Shown: positions 1-10,154, numbered from the stretch's first letter. The stretch: 64,000 nucleotides of DNA from Burkholderiales bacterium (GCA_024235735.1 JACKLU010000008.1:62001-126000), one strand, 5' to 3'. Numbers and translations: made by a program. Notes: generated by a model not told the origin, from the sequence alone.

Positions 1-954
1 AGTAGCGGGAGCGCCGACGAGGCGCCGCGCGTATCGGAAGATATGGGTAAACCGATCAATTCACCGGGTGCGGAAATGGAGATTACCTACAGCGCCGATG
101 GCAAAACCGCGATCTTTGTGTCCACCCGCGCGGGTAGCATTGAATCACCCGGAAATCCCTATAACTTTGATATCTGGATGTCTCACAACGTCGATGGCAT
201 CTGGCAGCCGCCTGTTCATCTGGGGCCGGACATGGATCCCGCAACAGGACCAAACATTAACACATCCGCCTGGGAGCTGGAGCCAAGTTTTTCCGATGAC
301 GGCAATGTCATTTATTTCACGCGCTATGAACCGGGTAACATGCTGTCCGGCGATCTCTACGTCGTTCAGAAAATCGATGGCGTCTGGCAATCCGCCAGAA
401 ACTGGAACGATGTGCCGGAACTGCCGAACATCAATACGCCGACCGGCGAGGAGCATTGTCCGATCATTGCTTCCGACAGCCTGATTTACTTCAGCTACAA
501 TCAGCCGGGCGTCACCCAGGACAGCGATATCTGGAAAGTTGAAAAGAAAGACGGTGTCTGGCAGGAGCCGGTGAGCCTGGGACCGAAAATTAACTCACCG
601 CATCGCGACCACATGCACTGGACCGGGCTGTCGAAAGACGGCAAGAGTCTGATCATAACCAGCACGCGGCCTGATCTGGATTCGCGGGGCGGGCATGACG
701 AATGGATTTCGCACCAGAATGAAAATGGCGAATGGCAGGAGCCGTTGAATCTCGGCGATGCGATCAATACCGGTGGAGAAGATATGTGCTGGACTTTTAC
801 GCCGGATGGCAAGAAATTCACCGGCAGCTGGGGCCCGCACGGCACCTACGATATGGATATCCGCTGGGTCAACAAGGACGATGTACCCTTGCTCAAGAAC
901 TTCGAACCCATCGGTCCACCACCCAATCTGCTCAAATCGTCTTACCGGCAGTAA
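1..954 (+). CDS. PD40 (WD40-like beta-propeller) protein, 5' end outside window
   Basis: The reading frame is open from base 1, so the gene starts before the window; the ATG at 43 is only internal. The visible 317 residues carry repeated PD40/TolB-type blades: a Ser-x-Asp-Gly-Lys turn followed by a hydrophobic strand (for example FSDDGNVIYFT and LSKDGKSLIITS) and recurring GVWQ/GEWQEP segments. Such propellers usually act in the periplasm or at the cell surface as protein-binding scaffolds. No catalytic motif is visible. The partner and any signal peptide lie outside the window, so the role is unknown. Confidence 0.8.
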   Translation, partial: SSGSADEAPRVSEDMGKPINSPGAEMEITYSADGKTAIFVSTRAGSIESPGNPYNFDIWMSHNVDGIWQPPVHLGPDMDPATGPNINTSAWELEPSFSDDGNVIYFTRYEPGNMLSGDLYVVQKIDGVWQSARNWNDVPELPNINTPTGEEHCPIIASDSLIYFSYNQPGVTQDSDIWKVEKKDGVWQEPVSLGPKINSPHRDHMHWTGLSKDGKSLIITSTRPDLDSRGGHDEWISHQNENGEWQEPLNLGDAINTGGEDMCWTFTPDGKKFTGSWGPHGTYDMDIRWVNKDDVPLLKNFEPIGPPPNLLKSSYRQ

Positions 955-1194
955 AGCAGATCGAACCACTACCGGCTTTGACGCCGGTAGATTGGGTGGC
1001 GCTGATCAACACGGCAGCACCCTTTAGTGGCAGCACTGGCTGAGCGACCCTTTTACCAGCGCCTGATACGGCTGGCGAACGGCGAGCCGTCGGTTACGAC
1101 TTGTGACGGTTATCACTGCTGCATACAAATGACCATCATGACGCCTTTGCTTTGTGTCTGTAGACCGGATTATGCCGCATCCTATAGCATCGAA
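955..1194. other. Intergenic region between convergent genes
   Basis: About 240 bases separate the PD40 gene from the oppositely oriented ABC exporter. A 72-codon frame at 1027-1245 has no ribosome site and runs into the exporter gene. I see no convincing terminator hairpin or other feature. Confidence 0.4.
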
Positions 1195-2898
1195 TTAAAG
1201 CGATTCGACACCATGCGACAAAGCCTTCGCTTCCCCCTCAGATAAGATAAACACGCGATCTGCCGCATTAATCACGGCAGGTTGGTGCGATACCGCGATA
1301 ATTGTCAGTTGTCTGGACAGCTGTTGCAGTGTTTCGCAGATCGTTTTTTCACTTTCCGGATCCAGCGCGCTGGTGGGTTCATCCATAATCAAAAATGCCG
1401 GCCCATGCGCAAGCGCGCGTGCAATGGCGATACGCTGACGCTGCCCCCCGGACAGTAATCCACCGCGCTCGCCGACAACGGTATGCATACCGTCTGGCAA
1501 CGCACTGACAAAACCCCATGCACCCGCCTGACGCAGGGCGCTTTCGGCGTCCGCCACCGTCAGCGCCGGTTCGCCAACCAGAATGTTATTCATGATGGTA
1601 TCGTGCAGCAGGATGGTGTCTTGCGAAACATAACCGATCATATGCCGCCATTTTCTCAGATCGATATCATGCAGGGATTGCCCATCGATCAGTATTTTTC
1701 CCGCATTGGGTTCAGTCAATCCGCACAACAGATCGATCAGCGTGCTCTTGCCCACGCCCGAAGGCCCGGTAATCGCGGTAAACGTTTTAACCGGAATATC
1801 AAGATCAAGTTGTTTAAAGATCACTTTCTCGCCATAGCTGAATTGGACATGCTGCACTGCGATGCCTTGCCGTAAAGTTGGCTCAGCAGTACCAGAATTC
1901 CGTTCAGCAGCAGCAGCGGCGTCTTCCGCCGCTTTACGCAACGCCCAGTAGGCGCTTTCCTGCACGGCCAGTTGCTGGTATTTACGCTGTGTTTTGTTGA
2001 GCAGGCCCAATATGCGCGTCAGTAAAAAAACCATTACCATCACTTCCGGCAGCGACAGCTCCCAGACCACCAGCGCAAGATACAATCCCGCCGCGGTGAT
2101 GGCCGCCAGAATCGGTTCCTGCAATGCCATGAGCGCCGCCCGGCTCATGACTTCATGACGCGTGGCTTTTTCCAGTTGCGTGGTCTGATCACGCAATATC
2201 GCATCGGCGACATTATCGCGCGACATGGCTTTGAGCGACTTAACGGAATTCAGCACATCCGAAAGATAAGTCAGCAGGTATCGCAGCAATTGGGTCTGAT
2301 TCGCACCCGCCCGGCGCGTCGCACGTACCAGGCGATGCAGAACAACCAGCAGGAACAAACCAATAAACAGTGACGCCAGTGTCGCCTGCCATGAGATAAA
2401 CACCGCGACCACGGCATAAACCAGTACCTGTATGGCCAGCGCCAGCACAATCACGCTATGCTCGAAACCATTCGCCGCCCGGTACGCCTCGGTCGCCACC
2501 GAATTCGCCAGCGCACCGACCGGCTGACGCAAATAGTAGGACCAGCGGCTGGCCAGCAAGGCTTCGATCAGGTTCAGGCGCAAAGCTGTCGCCACGTGTG
2601 CAACGGTGTACCCAACCTGCCGGTTCGCCACCAGCAATATCACACCTTTGGTCAGCATGCCGCCAACGATAATAATCAGAATCATATCCAGCGTCGGCTC
2701 AATGCCAATCTTCTGCATTGCATCTTCCATGAACTTACCGATGCTCGAATCATCAGTTGATTCACCGACAGCGATCGATAATAAGGGCAATAATGCAGTC
2801 AGGCTCAATCCTTCCGCCACACCTGCAATAAGCAGCGCCAGCAGTACAAATGCGCTGCGGCGCGGAAAAACCATGATATAGGTAATAAGGGTTCGCAT
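1195..2898 (-). CDS. ABC exporter, fused permease and ATPase (MsbA/lipid-exporter-like)
   Basis: This 567-residue half-transporter has an N-terminal membrane domain (hydrophobic segments at about 15-45, 72-92, 148-190 and 255-300) fused to a C-terminal ATPase. The ATPase shows Walker A GPSGVGKST (378-386), the Q-loop region (GYVSQDTIL), the signature LSGGQ (482-486), Walker B LIMDEPTS (503-510) and an H-loop His (VSHQP). It should work as a homodimer in the inner membrane. The substrate cannot be read from sequence; lipid, peptide and drug exporters share this architecture. It stands alone, and its closest neighbour is convergent. Confidence 0.9.
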   Translation of the reverse strand: MRTLITYIMVFPRRSAFVLLALLIAGVAEGLSLTALLPLLSIAVGESTDDSSIGKFMEDAMQKIGIEPTLDMILIIIVGGMLTKGVILLVANRQVGYTVAHVATALRLNLIEALLASRWSYYLRQPVGALANSVATEAYRAANGFEHSVIVLALAIQVLVYAVVAVFISWQATLASLFIGLFLLVVLHRLVRATRRAGANQTQLLRYLLTYLSDVLNSVKSLKAMSRDNVADAILRDQTTQLEKATRHEVMSRAALMALQEPILAAITAAGLYLALVVWELSLPEVMVMVFLLTRILGLLNKTQRKYQQLAVQESAYWALRKAAEDAAAAAERNSGTAEPTLRQGIAVQHVQFSYGEKVIFKQLDLDIPVKTFTAITGPSGVGKSTLIDLLCGLTEPNAGKILIDGQSLHDIDLRKWRHMIGYVSQDTILLHDTIMNNILVGEPALTVADAESALRQAGAWGFVSALPDGMHTVVGERGGLLSGGQRQRIAIARALAHGPAFLIMDEPTSALDPESEKTICETLQQLSRQLTIIAVSHQPAVINAADRVFILSEGEAKALSHGVESL

Positions 2899-3200
2899 TG
2901 TTTACAATTTCAGAAGATAAGCCGGTCGACAATGAGCGGGAATTCAGTAACCGCACATTATATTACCTGAAAGCCGGATACATTTTAGGGTATACGCTCA
3001 GTTACTGATGGCGTTATAGCGTGTTGTTGCAAAAATACCGGTAAAAACCCATTCCAATCAATCCTGGATTCAATCAACGCCGGAACAGACTGAAATTCAC
3101 AATTTACGCGATTAAACACCCGTTAATAACGAAATTAACGCAGGAACACACTGACTAAAATAGCATTTTCATTATCGCGTTACAGAAACAAGGGACAACC
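2899..3200. other. Divergent intergenic region
   Basis: These 302 bases separate the ABC exporter from the small plus-strand gene at 3201 and must hold both promoters. The stretch is AT-rich towards the right end. I could not assign a specific operator or a clear -35/-10 pair. Confidence 0.4.
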
Positions 3201-3482
3201 ATGGCTTTGAAAACGTCAATAAAAGAATTTTCCGCGCTGCTGGGCGATAAAGAGTCACTGCTGGATAAACATTTCAAGCATTTAGCGCAGAAAATTGAAT
3301 TACACTGGGGTTATGATGAGTTTTATCCATTTATGGAGAAACTGCTTCTGGATACCCGAAACGGCAATCGAGCAGGGTTGCCCATCGAAGTGATGCAGGA
3401 AATCTCTGATTTATACGAAATTCATGAAAAAAAATTTCCAGCCGGAAAAAATGCCGGGCAGCACATTTTTCATCAACACTGA
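3201..3482 (+). CDS. Small conserved-looking protein of unknown function
   Basis: This is a 93-residue soluble, charged, probably mainly helical protein. The ATG at 3201 is preceded by AAGGGA at suitable distance, which supports the start. I recognise no domain. It has no signal peptide, membrane segment or Cys pair, and ends in a His-rich tail (GQHIFHQH). The gene is monocistronic, and the Rho-independent terminator at 3849-3876 lies downstream on the same strand. The good ribosome site and isolated position make it likely real. Confidence 0.6.
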   Translation: MALKTSIKEFSALLGDKESLLDKHFKHLAQKIELHWGYDEFYPFMEKLLLDTRNGNRAGLPIEVMQEISDLYEIHEKKFPAGKNAGQHIFHQH

Positions 3483-3829
3483 GATGTATCCGGAAATGAA
3501 AAAGAAGCTTAACCCTTTTCACGGGTGAATCCCGCACGACACTGTTGCGTTTATTAATGCGCCCCAAACCCAAGATTCCTCGCGTTGCTCGGAATGACAA
3601 AGCGCGCTGAATAGTTACTGCAAAGTTTTAAATAGAAAATGCGCAGAGAATGAGCAAAACGCAGCGCTTACAGCACAATCTTCGGCTATCAACCAGATTA
3701 AACGCGTAAAACAAGCGGGTAAAACAGCGGTTATTTACAGGATAGCCCGCCGGAAACACCAGTTATATTAGGTGCGTATTCAAGCGTCACGCTAATAATA
3801 TCCATTGGTAATACGCTTGTATATTTTCC
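3483..3829. other. Intergenic region with a short REP-like palindrome
   Basis: No gene is visible. Around 3573-3599 there is an imperfect palindrome of the ATTCCTCGC...GCTCGGAAT type. Similar stretches are dispersed in many genomes, but I saw only this copy in the window. The rest is unremarkable spacer. Confidence 0.35.
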
Positions 3830-5182
3830 TTATGATTGTTTTTTTAAAGCATCTCCTTCCGGGGAGATGCTTTTTTCTTTTAAGAAGGTTGGAATTCGCC
3901 CGAACGCCTTTGGATTCGAAATTAGTTCGGCGAATGGCAAGCCACCGCTGATGAAAAAGCCTTGTATGACATCGCAACCCAGCTCACGTAAGCGTTCATA
4001 GGTTGCCGCATCTTCCACACCTTCCGCAACCACCTCCAGGCCCAGATGGTGACCCATGTCGATCACTGAATTGACGATACGCTCATGCACGGGTTGCTTC
4101 ATCATATTTTCAACAAACAATTTGTCGATTTTAATTTCATTCAAAGGGAGCGCCAGTAAGCGTTCCATTGAAGAGTAGCCCGTTCCGAAATCGTCCATGG
4201 CCAATTTGAATCCAATTTTTTTCAATCTATCCAATGATTCCAGAGAAACCGGGTTGTCTTCCATGATGGCTGTTTCAGTCAGTTCCATGATAACGTGCTC
4301 AGGACAAATACCCCAGATATCGAGCATTTGCTCGATCATTTCAACCAGTTCCGGTTCACTGATGTCACCGGCGGATAAGTTAATCGCAACACCGGCTTCC
4401 AGACCGGCTCTGCGATATTCGGCGCACTGCCGGAAGGCTGTATTGATAACCCACAGTGTCAGCTTGAACATCAGTTCGGTGCCTTCCGCAAGCTGAAGAA
4501 GTTTATCGGGAGGAATTGCGCCGCGAGTTGGGTGGTTCCAGCGCAACAGCGCTTCCGTTGATCTGATTGTCCCAGAGTCTGCCCATAACTGTGGCTGATA
4601 AACCAGTTCCAGTTCGCCGGTTCCGGTTGCCCGGTCAAGTTCAGACCAGATATCCATACCGGACAATAGTTTGTTTCTTTCTGTTTCTTCAAAAGCACCG
4701 ATGTGTTTTTTATTACGCTTTGCCTGGTGAAGCCCTGCGCTGGCATTGCGCATCAGCTGGCCGAGATTGTTTTTTTTGTCCGTGTTTAGCGCAAATCCGA
4801 TACGGGGTAGCAAGGAAACACGCCGATCCTTGACTGAAATGACGGGCGTCAGCAAACGCAGCAGTTTGTGTGCGGCCAGTTCCGCATGGGCCGGTGTCAG
4901 CAAATCCGGAAGCAGGCAACATATTTGATAGCGGCCGCCGGCCCCTACGACATCAGTGGAGTCCAATGCATTACTTACTTTTGACACCAGTTTTGCCAAG
5001 GTTTCATCAACTTCGTCATAGCCGAGCATACCGTCAAGCTCGGGTAAACCTTCGAAATTAATTACGATCACTGCGCTTATGGTGTGTGCGACATTAGCAT
5101 CGTGAAGTACTCGGGCAGCTGTTATGACAAAATTTTTGTATGCGTCCATACTCATGAAGAAGCTGACTGCACAGAAATCCAA
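3830..5182 (-). CDS. c-di-GMP phosphodiesterase, degenerate GGDEF plus intact EAL
   Basis: The 450-residue protein has an N-terminal GGDEF-like domain (about 15-165) whose catalytic loop is replaced by GAGGRYQ (80-86), so it should not make c-di-GMP. It is followed by a full EAL domain (about 170-430). EAL signature residues are present: EAL (210-212), NLSA (268-271), ELTE, DDFGTGYSS (330-338), KID and VAEGVE. It is therefore predicted to hydrolyse c-di-GMP to pGpG, possibly with the dead GGDEF as a GTP sensor. No membrane segment is present. It lies 21 bases after the HD-GYP gene and is probably co-transcribed. Starts at 5155 or 5149 are also possible, as no site has a strong Shine-Dalgarno sequence. 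Confidence 0.9.
   Translation of the reverse strand: MDFCAVSFFMSMDAYKNFVITAARVLHDANVAHTISAVIVINFEGLPELDGMLGYDEVDETLAKLVSKVSNALDSTDVVGAGGRYQICCLLPDLLTPAHAELAAHKLLRLLTPVISVKDRRVSLLPRIGFALNTDKKNNLGQLMRNASAGLHQAKRNKKHIGAFEETERNKLLSGMDIWSELDRATGTGELELVYQPQLWADSGTIRSTEALLRWNHPTRGAIPPDKLLQLAEGTELMFKLTLWVINTAFRQCAEYRRAGLEAGVAINLSAGDISEPELVEMIEQMLDIWGICPEHVIMELTETAIMEDNPVSLESLDRLKKIGFKLAMDDFGTGYSSMERLLALPLNEIKIDKLFVENMMKQPVHERIVNSVIDMGHHLGLEVVAEGVEDAATYERLRELGCDVIQGFFISGGLPFAELISNPKAFGRIPTFLKEKSISPEGDALKKQS
3849..3876 (+). terminator. Rho-independent terminator overlapping the 3' end of the convergent EAL gene
   Basis: The 8-bp perfect stem GCATCTCC / GGAGATGC has loop TTCCGG and is followed by TTTTTTC, giving a strong terminator on the plus strand. 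It also reads as a hairpin on the minus strand. It lies inside the last codons of the EAL gene (stop at 3830), so the same bases encode that protein's C-terminus. Confidence 0.8.
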
Positions 5183-5203
5183 CCAGTGTTTTTTTGCGTC
5201 GCC

Positions 5204-6496
5204 TTATAAATAATATTTTTTTACATCAATGCCATATGCTGCGGTTGGCAAATCCCGTGCAATTGTATAGGGAATACCATCTGGACCGGGTTTGAGTAGC
5301 CGCAAATCTCTTTTCTCGGGTTCCGCATAGGGTTTTTTATCTGTGTCCAATATCACCATTACCAACGGCAGAGTTCTCTTAGACCGGCAATGGGTCAAAA
5401 CAATGGCAACCTCACCGGTATTCAGCTCTACAAGACTGCCAACAGGGAAGACGCCAATGCAATGTGCAAATTGCTCGACCAGCGTGGCATTAAGACCACC
5501 CTGTGACAATACTTTAAGCTGGTTGAATATTTGCAGCATACTGGTTGTCGCTGAACCGGTTTGTGCTTGAGTGAGTTCATGATAACAATCGACTATGGCA
5601 GCCATGCGTGCAAATGTATTCAGTTGATTGGCAAACAATCCTCTCGGGTAACCGCTGCCGTCTTCCCGTTCATGATGTTGCGCCACAATATCGTACACTG
5701 CCTGAGGAATATTTTCGGACTGCCGAATAATTTCCTCGCCGTAGGCGACATGATTTTTCATCATATTTCTCTCTTCCACTTTGAACAGGTTCCGGTTCTG
5801 TACGATTTCCGGAGCAATGCGCAGTTTGCCGATATCCATCAGCAAACCGCCCAATCCAAGCATGGACAGTTCCGCACGTGGAAGACATAGATGGCGTCCA
5901 AATGCAAGTAGAAGAATCGAGTAATTTACCGAGCAATCATACAGTACATCTCCAGATGACCTGAGTCTTGCGAGAAGAAGCATTGCATCCGGATTTCTCA
6001 CGATACTTTCACTCATGGAATAAACGGCATTGCGCGCGTCGCGGACTTCAAGCGTATTGCTGCGTTCAATATTTGTTTTGATTTCCTTGATGACTTCCAA
6101 CGCAAGACTATGCACCTGGCTTGCAACAGTCAGCTCTTCAGTGACAGAACTTTGATCAACATAATGCTGATTACCATGGAAAGGTGTTTTTTCAGTATCC
6201 GGCCTGGGTGTCAGATAGACCTTTGGAGCAGTCTGGACGGGGTGATCGGTAACGGTCTGCTTCTGCGGCGCCGGCTGATATTTCCGGGCAATGTGCTGCT
6301 CGCTTTTGCTGAAATCGACGTAGACGTACGTACAATAGCGTTCGAGTTTCAGTATATCTTCCACATCCCTGATCAAGATGCCTTGCAAGGCATAGGGTGT
6401 TTCCAGCCAAGGCCGGTCGAGTTGGCTGACGTACATGCCGAATCGCAAATCACGGACTCTTATTTTATAGACAGATTCAGAACTACTGATTTCCAT
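5204..6496 (-). CDS. HD-GYP family protein with DUF3391, HD motif lost
   Basis: This 430-residue protein starts with a DUF3391 domain (about 8-70), followed by a variable linker and a HD-GYP domain (about 165-345). The GYP half is intact (HHEREDGSGYP, 274-284) and KNH is kept. However, the HD doublet reads MD (220-221) and the preceding metal-ligand His is missing (DCSVN where the canonical relative has LHS). The later YDAL motif is YHEL. Two or more metal ligands are therefore gone and phosphodiesterase activity is doubtful. The intact relative at 17685 is a good internal comparison. It lies directly upstream of the EAL gene, suggesting a regulatory pair. Confidence 0.9.
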   Translation of the reverse strand: MEISSSESVYKIRVRDLRFGMYVSQLDRPWLETPYALQGILIRDVEDILKLERYCTYVYVDFSKSEQHIARKYQPAPQKQTVTDHPVQTAPKVYLTPRPDTEKTPFHGNQHYVDQSSVTEELTVASQVHSLALEVIKEIKTNIERSNTLEVRDARNAVYSMSESIVRNPDAMLLLARLRSSGDVLYDCSVNYSILLLAFGRHLCLPRAELSMLGLGGLLMDIGKLRIAPEIVQNRNLFKVEERNMMKNHVAYGEEIIRQSENIPQAVYDIVAQHHEREDGSGYPRGLFANQLNTFARMAAIVDCYHELTQAQTGSATTSMLQIFNQLKVLSQGGLNATLVEQFAHCIGVFPVGSLVELNTGEVAIVLTHCRSKRTLPLVMVILDTDKKPYAEPEKRDLRLLKPGPDGIPYTIARDLPTAAYGIDVKKYYL

Positions 6497-6705
6497 TCAC
6501 AGGCTCACAAGGAAAATTGTCTTCATACAAAAAACAACGCCATCTTAACGAAACATGAAAATCATTATGCAGAGTAAAGCAAGGGAAAAACCCTTCATTC
6601 CCGGCAAAGCACAGAGGGCAACTTCACTGTCACAACACGCGCTGAAGATACGAAGACTGGTTTTGCATTACATCGACTGCATCGATTACATTTTTCAACA
6701 ACCTG

Positions 6706-9520
6706 TTAAATCGCGGGGTGATTATTTTTCACGTAAATTGCCAGTTCATCCGCCGACAGTGGGCGGCTGTAATAATAGCCCTGAATCAATTCGCAGTCGC
6801 ATTGGATCAAAAAATCAAGTTGCGCCTGGATTTCCACGCCTTCAGCAACGATTTTCTTGTTCAGCGCATGCGCCATGGCGGCAATCGTCGCGGCAACGAC
6901 GCCGCCTTCACCGTTTTCCCGAATTTTCCGCACAAACGACATGTCGATCTTGATAGTATCGAAAGGCAGCTGCTCCAGATAGGACATCGATGAGTAACCC
7001 GTTCCAAAATCGTCGATGGACAACTGCACGCCCAGGTTTTAAGTTTTTCAAGCACCGCCAGCACAACCTGGGTATCATCCATTAACGTACTTTCAGTTAA
7101 TTTCAAGTTCCAGACAGTGTGGCGGCAAACGATAGGTTTCAAGCACATGTTCGATCATCTGAAAAAATCAGGTTGCTGAAACTGTTTAACAGAAACGTTT
7201 ACCGCGATATATTCCAGTTCAATGCCCGCGTTGAGCCATTGGCGGAACTGCGCGCAGGCGTCATACAAAATGATACGCCCGATATCGACGATCAAACCGG
7301 TATTCTCGGCAATGGGTATAAAAGTACCGGAGAGACAAATCCTGATTCAGGGTGATTCCAGCGCACCAATGTTTCAACGCCGCGCACCAATCCGGATTTA
7401 GGCTCGACCTGCGGTTGATAATACAGAACAAACTGACGCTCAGTAATAGCATCCCGCAATCCGCGTTCGATGGTTGCGCGCTTACTGACTTCCGTATTCA
7501 TGTTTTCTTCAAAGAAAATGTACCGATTGCCGCCTTTTTTCCTTGGCGCGATACATGGCGATATCGGCGTTCTTCATCAAGTCGGCATCTCCTCGCCATC
7601 CTGCGGATGGATAGCTATACCGATGCTGGCAGCCAGAACATTCTTTTCATTGTTAAAAATAAACGGCTGACTCAAAATCGCAATAATCTTTTCCGCCACG
7701 GACTTTGCCATTTGCTCTGAATCCAGCTCGCTGATGATGACGGCAAATTCGTCACCACCCAGACGGGCCACGGTGTCGCCTTCATAAATGCAGTCGCGCA
7801 GCCGTTTTCCGGCTTCACGGAGCAGTTCGTCGCCAGTCGAGTGCCCGTAACTGTCATTGACCATTTTAAAGCGGTCCAGATCGATGTATAACACAGCCAG
7901 TCTGCGTTCGCTCCGCTGATTCTGGGCGATTTCCTTCTGCAACTGCTCCATGAAAAGAAACCGGTTCGGCAATTCCGTCAGCGCATCAATGCGCGCCTGC
8001 CGGAGTAATAATAACTCTTCCCGGTTTTGGTGAACAGCGCGACCGCTACTCTATCGGCAAAATCATGAATGCGTTGCGCATCTTCCCGATTCCAGCCGGG
8101 TGGCGCGTCGAATCCCAGGAAATATAGCCGACCATTTGATCTTTCCAGTTCAATGGCAAAATGAATATACGGCTCAGACGTTGTAGAGCGGATTCTGTTT
8201 CCTGAATCAAATTCAACTTGCCGATAGCCTGCCGGTCCATCCAGACACCTTCAGATCGGGTTTGCAGCAATTCCTGCAACGTGCTGGAAAGATCATAAAC
8301 CAGCGTACTGATCTGTTTATCGTCCAGCAGATGCAACACCGCCTTTCCAGGCATATCCTGATTAAAGACAGAAACCGCCGCAAAATCCGCCTTGATCATG
8401 CTATGTAAATGCGTCAGCACATACCTGACAATTTTGCCGGTATCCAGCCCCGACAAAATTTCCCGGTCGATACGCGACAATGCTGTCATTGTTTTGAATT
8501 GCACGCCCAACTGCGCTGTCATCCGGTTAAACGATACCGCCAGCTCGCCGAATTCATCGGCGCTGACAACATCCACCTGTGTCGCGAAATCACGATTACC
8601 GAGTCTGCGTGTGCCTTCGATCAATTTCTCCAGCGGCACAAGAACCCGTCTGATTTGTATCATACTGAACAACAGAATGACGAGCACGGAAAGGATGACG
8701 CTGCCCCAGAACAGGGTATTGAAACGCGTCATATTGCCCAGTGCATCCGCTTCCGGCTGGATGGCGACAACCAGCCAGCGCGGCAGCAGAAAATGCGGTT
8801 CCAGAAATATCTCATGATAATTGGCGATATACGTCATTCCACCTGCATTCCAGTGAAACGCGCCTTTCGCCTGATGTGCGGCCTGTTTTAACGGCGGCGC
8901 GACATTGACGGTTTCCGGCTGGTTTGCGCAATACAGCGTCACATAGTGCTCATCGGTAATGCACAGTCCCATATCGAGCGACAGTGATTCGGGATCGCCC
9001 CAGAGATAATCAGGCCGGATATCCGCGATCAGAATACCCTTTTCCGGCATATCCTGATTCAGTGCGGTTAAAAACAATATCGTGCTTTCAGCGCCATTGA
9101 AGCGGGTTTTCAGTACAGTTTTGCCGGATGCCAGGTGTTTCAATTCGGCTGCATTCAACGATTCAATAGCCGGTATTCCGCCCAGCAGTTTTTTTGAACC
9201 GCCGCCGGGTTGAAAAAGCGTCAAGCTGCGAATTCTCTGGATCAGCTGATTGTCCGTGTCAAACGCATCAGCGCCCTGGACAAGTTTCAACGCGGCATCC
9301 TGCAACACCTGTTCAGCCAGCAACAACCGGTCGTATATCACTTTGTTGTAGCTGTTGGCAGCGGCATCGAGTTGATGATGCGCCTTTTTCAGCAGCATAT
9401 CGTTGGATTCCGAATAAGACAGGTACGCCAGAAAGATACGGGAATGAACGTCGACAAAATAAAAACATCAACATCCGGCGGGCAACCCTGCTGCGGAAGA
9501 TTTTTTGCCGGGAATTCCAT
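6706..9520 (-). pseudogene. Sensor-HAMP-GAF-GGDEF-EAL gene broken by about eleven frameshifts
   Basis: Fragments in all three minus frames join into one protein of about 940 residues. In order they are: N-terminal membrane segment, periplasmic sensor region, second membrane segment (about 8650-8720), HAMP, GAF, GGDEF (motif RLGGDEF) and EAL (VETLVRWNHP, IDDFGTGYSS, VAEGVE). Frame changes fall near 9503, 9463, 9432, 8104, 8025, 7589, 7537, 7328, 7165, 7101 and 7038. Nearly all are repaired by adding one base to a short homopolymer, and I see no nonsense codon or destroyed motif. The probable start is the ATG at 9520, 7 bases after the pilin-like gene's stop. As sequenced it cannot be translated whole. 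Recent decay or consensus error are both possible. Confidence 0.8.
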
Positions 9521-9527
9521 GAAGCGC

Positions 9528-10030
9528 TTAGTAATCCGCTGCGCGACCGATAAAACGGCCGTTATTGGCCCGGATGATATCGTCGCGGCTGGCTTTCGCG
9601 GTTAACGGCGAGACACTCGCACCATCTTTTCCCATACTGTAAAGATCGTAATCCGAGTTGATGGGCACCAGATTACGATCTTTCCGGCCTTACCCACATT
9701 TGCATCCTGACCTTTGCCTTTGCCTTTCCCATTTCCATTTTCGTTTTCATTTTTGATTTGGACAGATTCAAATATTGATAAGGGTTACCCCAAGGATCCC
9801 GCATCCCGTCCATGTTGATTTCCGCCAACGAATCCGGATACCGGTTTCCATTACTGGCGGCATAAACTGCAATGCTTTTGAAATCGCGCTGATATCCCGA
9901 ACTGCCTGTACAGTCCTGACACGATCGATATAATCGTTGTAGATCGGCCCGGCGATCGTGGCGAGAATACCAATGATCGCCACGACGACCAGAAGTTCGA
10001 TTAAAGTAAATGCGGATTGCCGGGCACGGG
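9528..10030 (-). pseudogene. Type II pseudopilin / type IV pilin-like gene with frameshifts
   Basis: One minus frame reads SAFTLIELLVVVAIIGILA, the class III signal and hydrophobic helix of a prepilin, then continues to about residue 60. Further frames carry VYAASNGNRYPDSL, DPWGNPYQY and finally SDYDLYSMGKDG through NGRFIGRAADY before the stop at 9528, all typical of GspG-like pseudopilins. Frame changes lie near 9877, 9757 and 9685, each repaired by one added base. The residue before the cleavage site is Ala instead of the usual Gly. No start codon is left in frame, because the 5' end runs into the GCGATA tract. The product would be cleaved by prepilin peptidase. Confidence 0.7.
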
Positions 10031-10108
10031 GCGATAGCGATAGCGATAGCGATAGCGATAGCGATAGCGATAGCGATAGCGATAGCGATAGCGATAGCGA
10101 TAGCGATA
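10031..10108. repeat. Perfect hexanucleotide microsatellite (GCGATA)13
   Basis: Thirteen exact copies of GCGATA run from 10031 to 10108 at the 5' end of the pseudopilin gene. A 6-bp unit keeps the reading frame when its number changes. On the minus strand it reads as Ile-Ala, Leu-Ser or Tyr-Arg dipeptides depending on frame. Such perfect tracts are slippage-prone. Confidence 0.97.
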
Positions 10109-10154
10109 GACAATTTTATCAATCAATCCATGCACTTGTTGTGAAACAAACTGG

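Noticed and set aside
1027..1245. 72-codon frame between the first two genes
   Set aside because: It overlaps the 3' end of the ABC exporter in antisense and has no ribosome site.
10031..10108. Tandem repeat considered as a CRISPR array
   Set aside because: The unit is only 6 bp with no spacers and no cas genes occur; it is a microsatellite.
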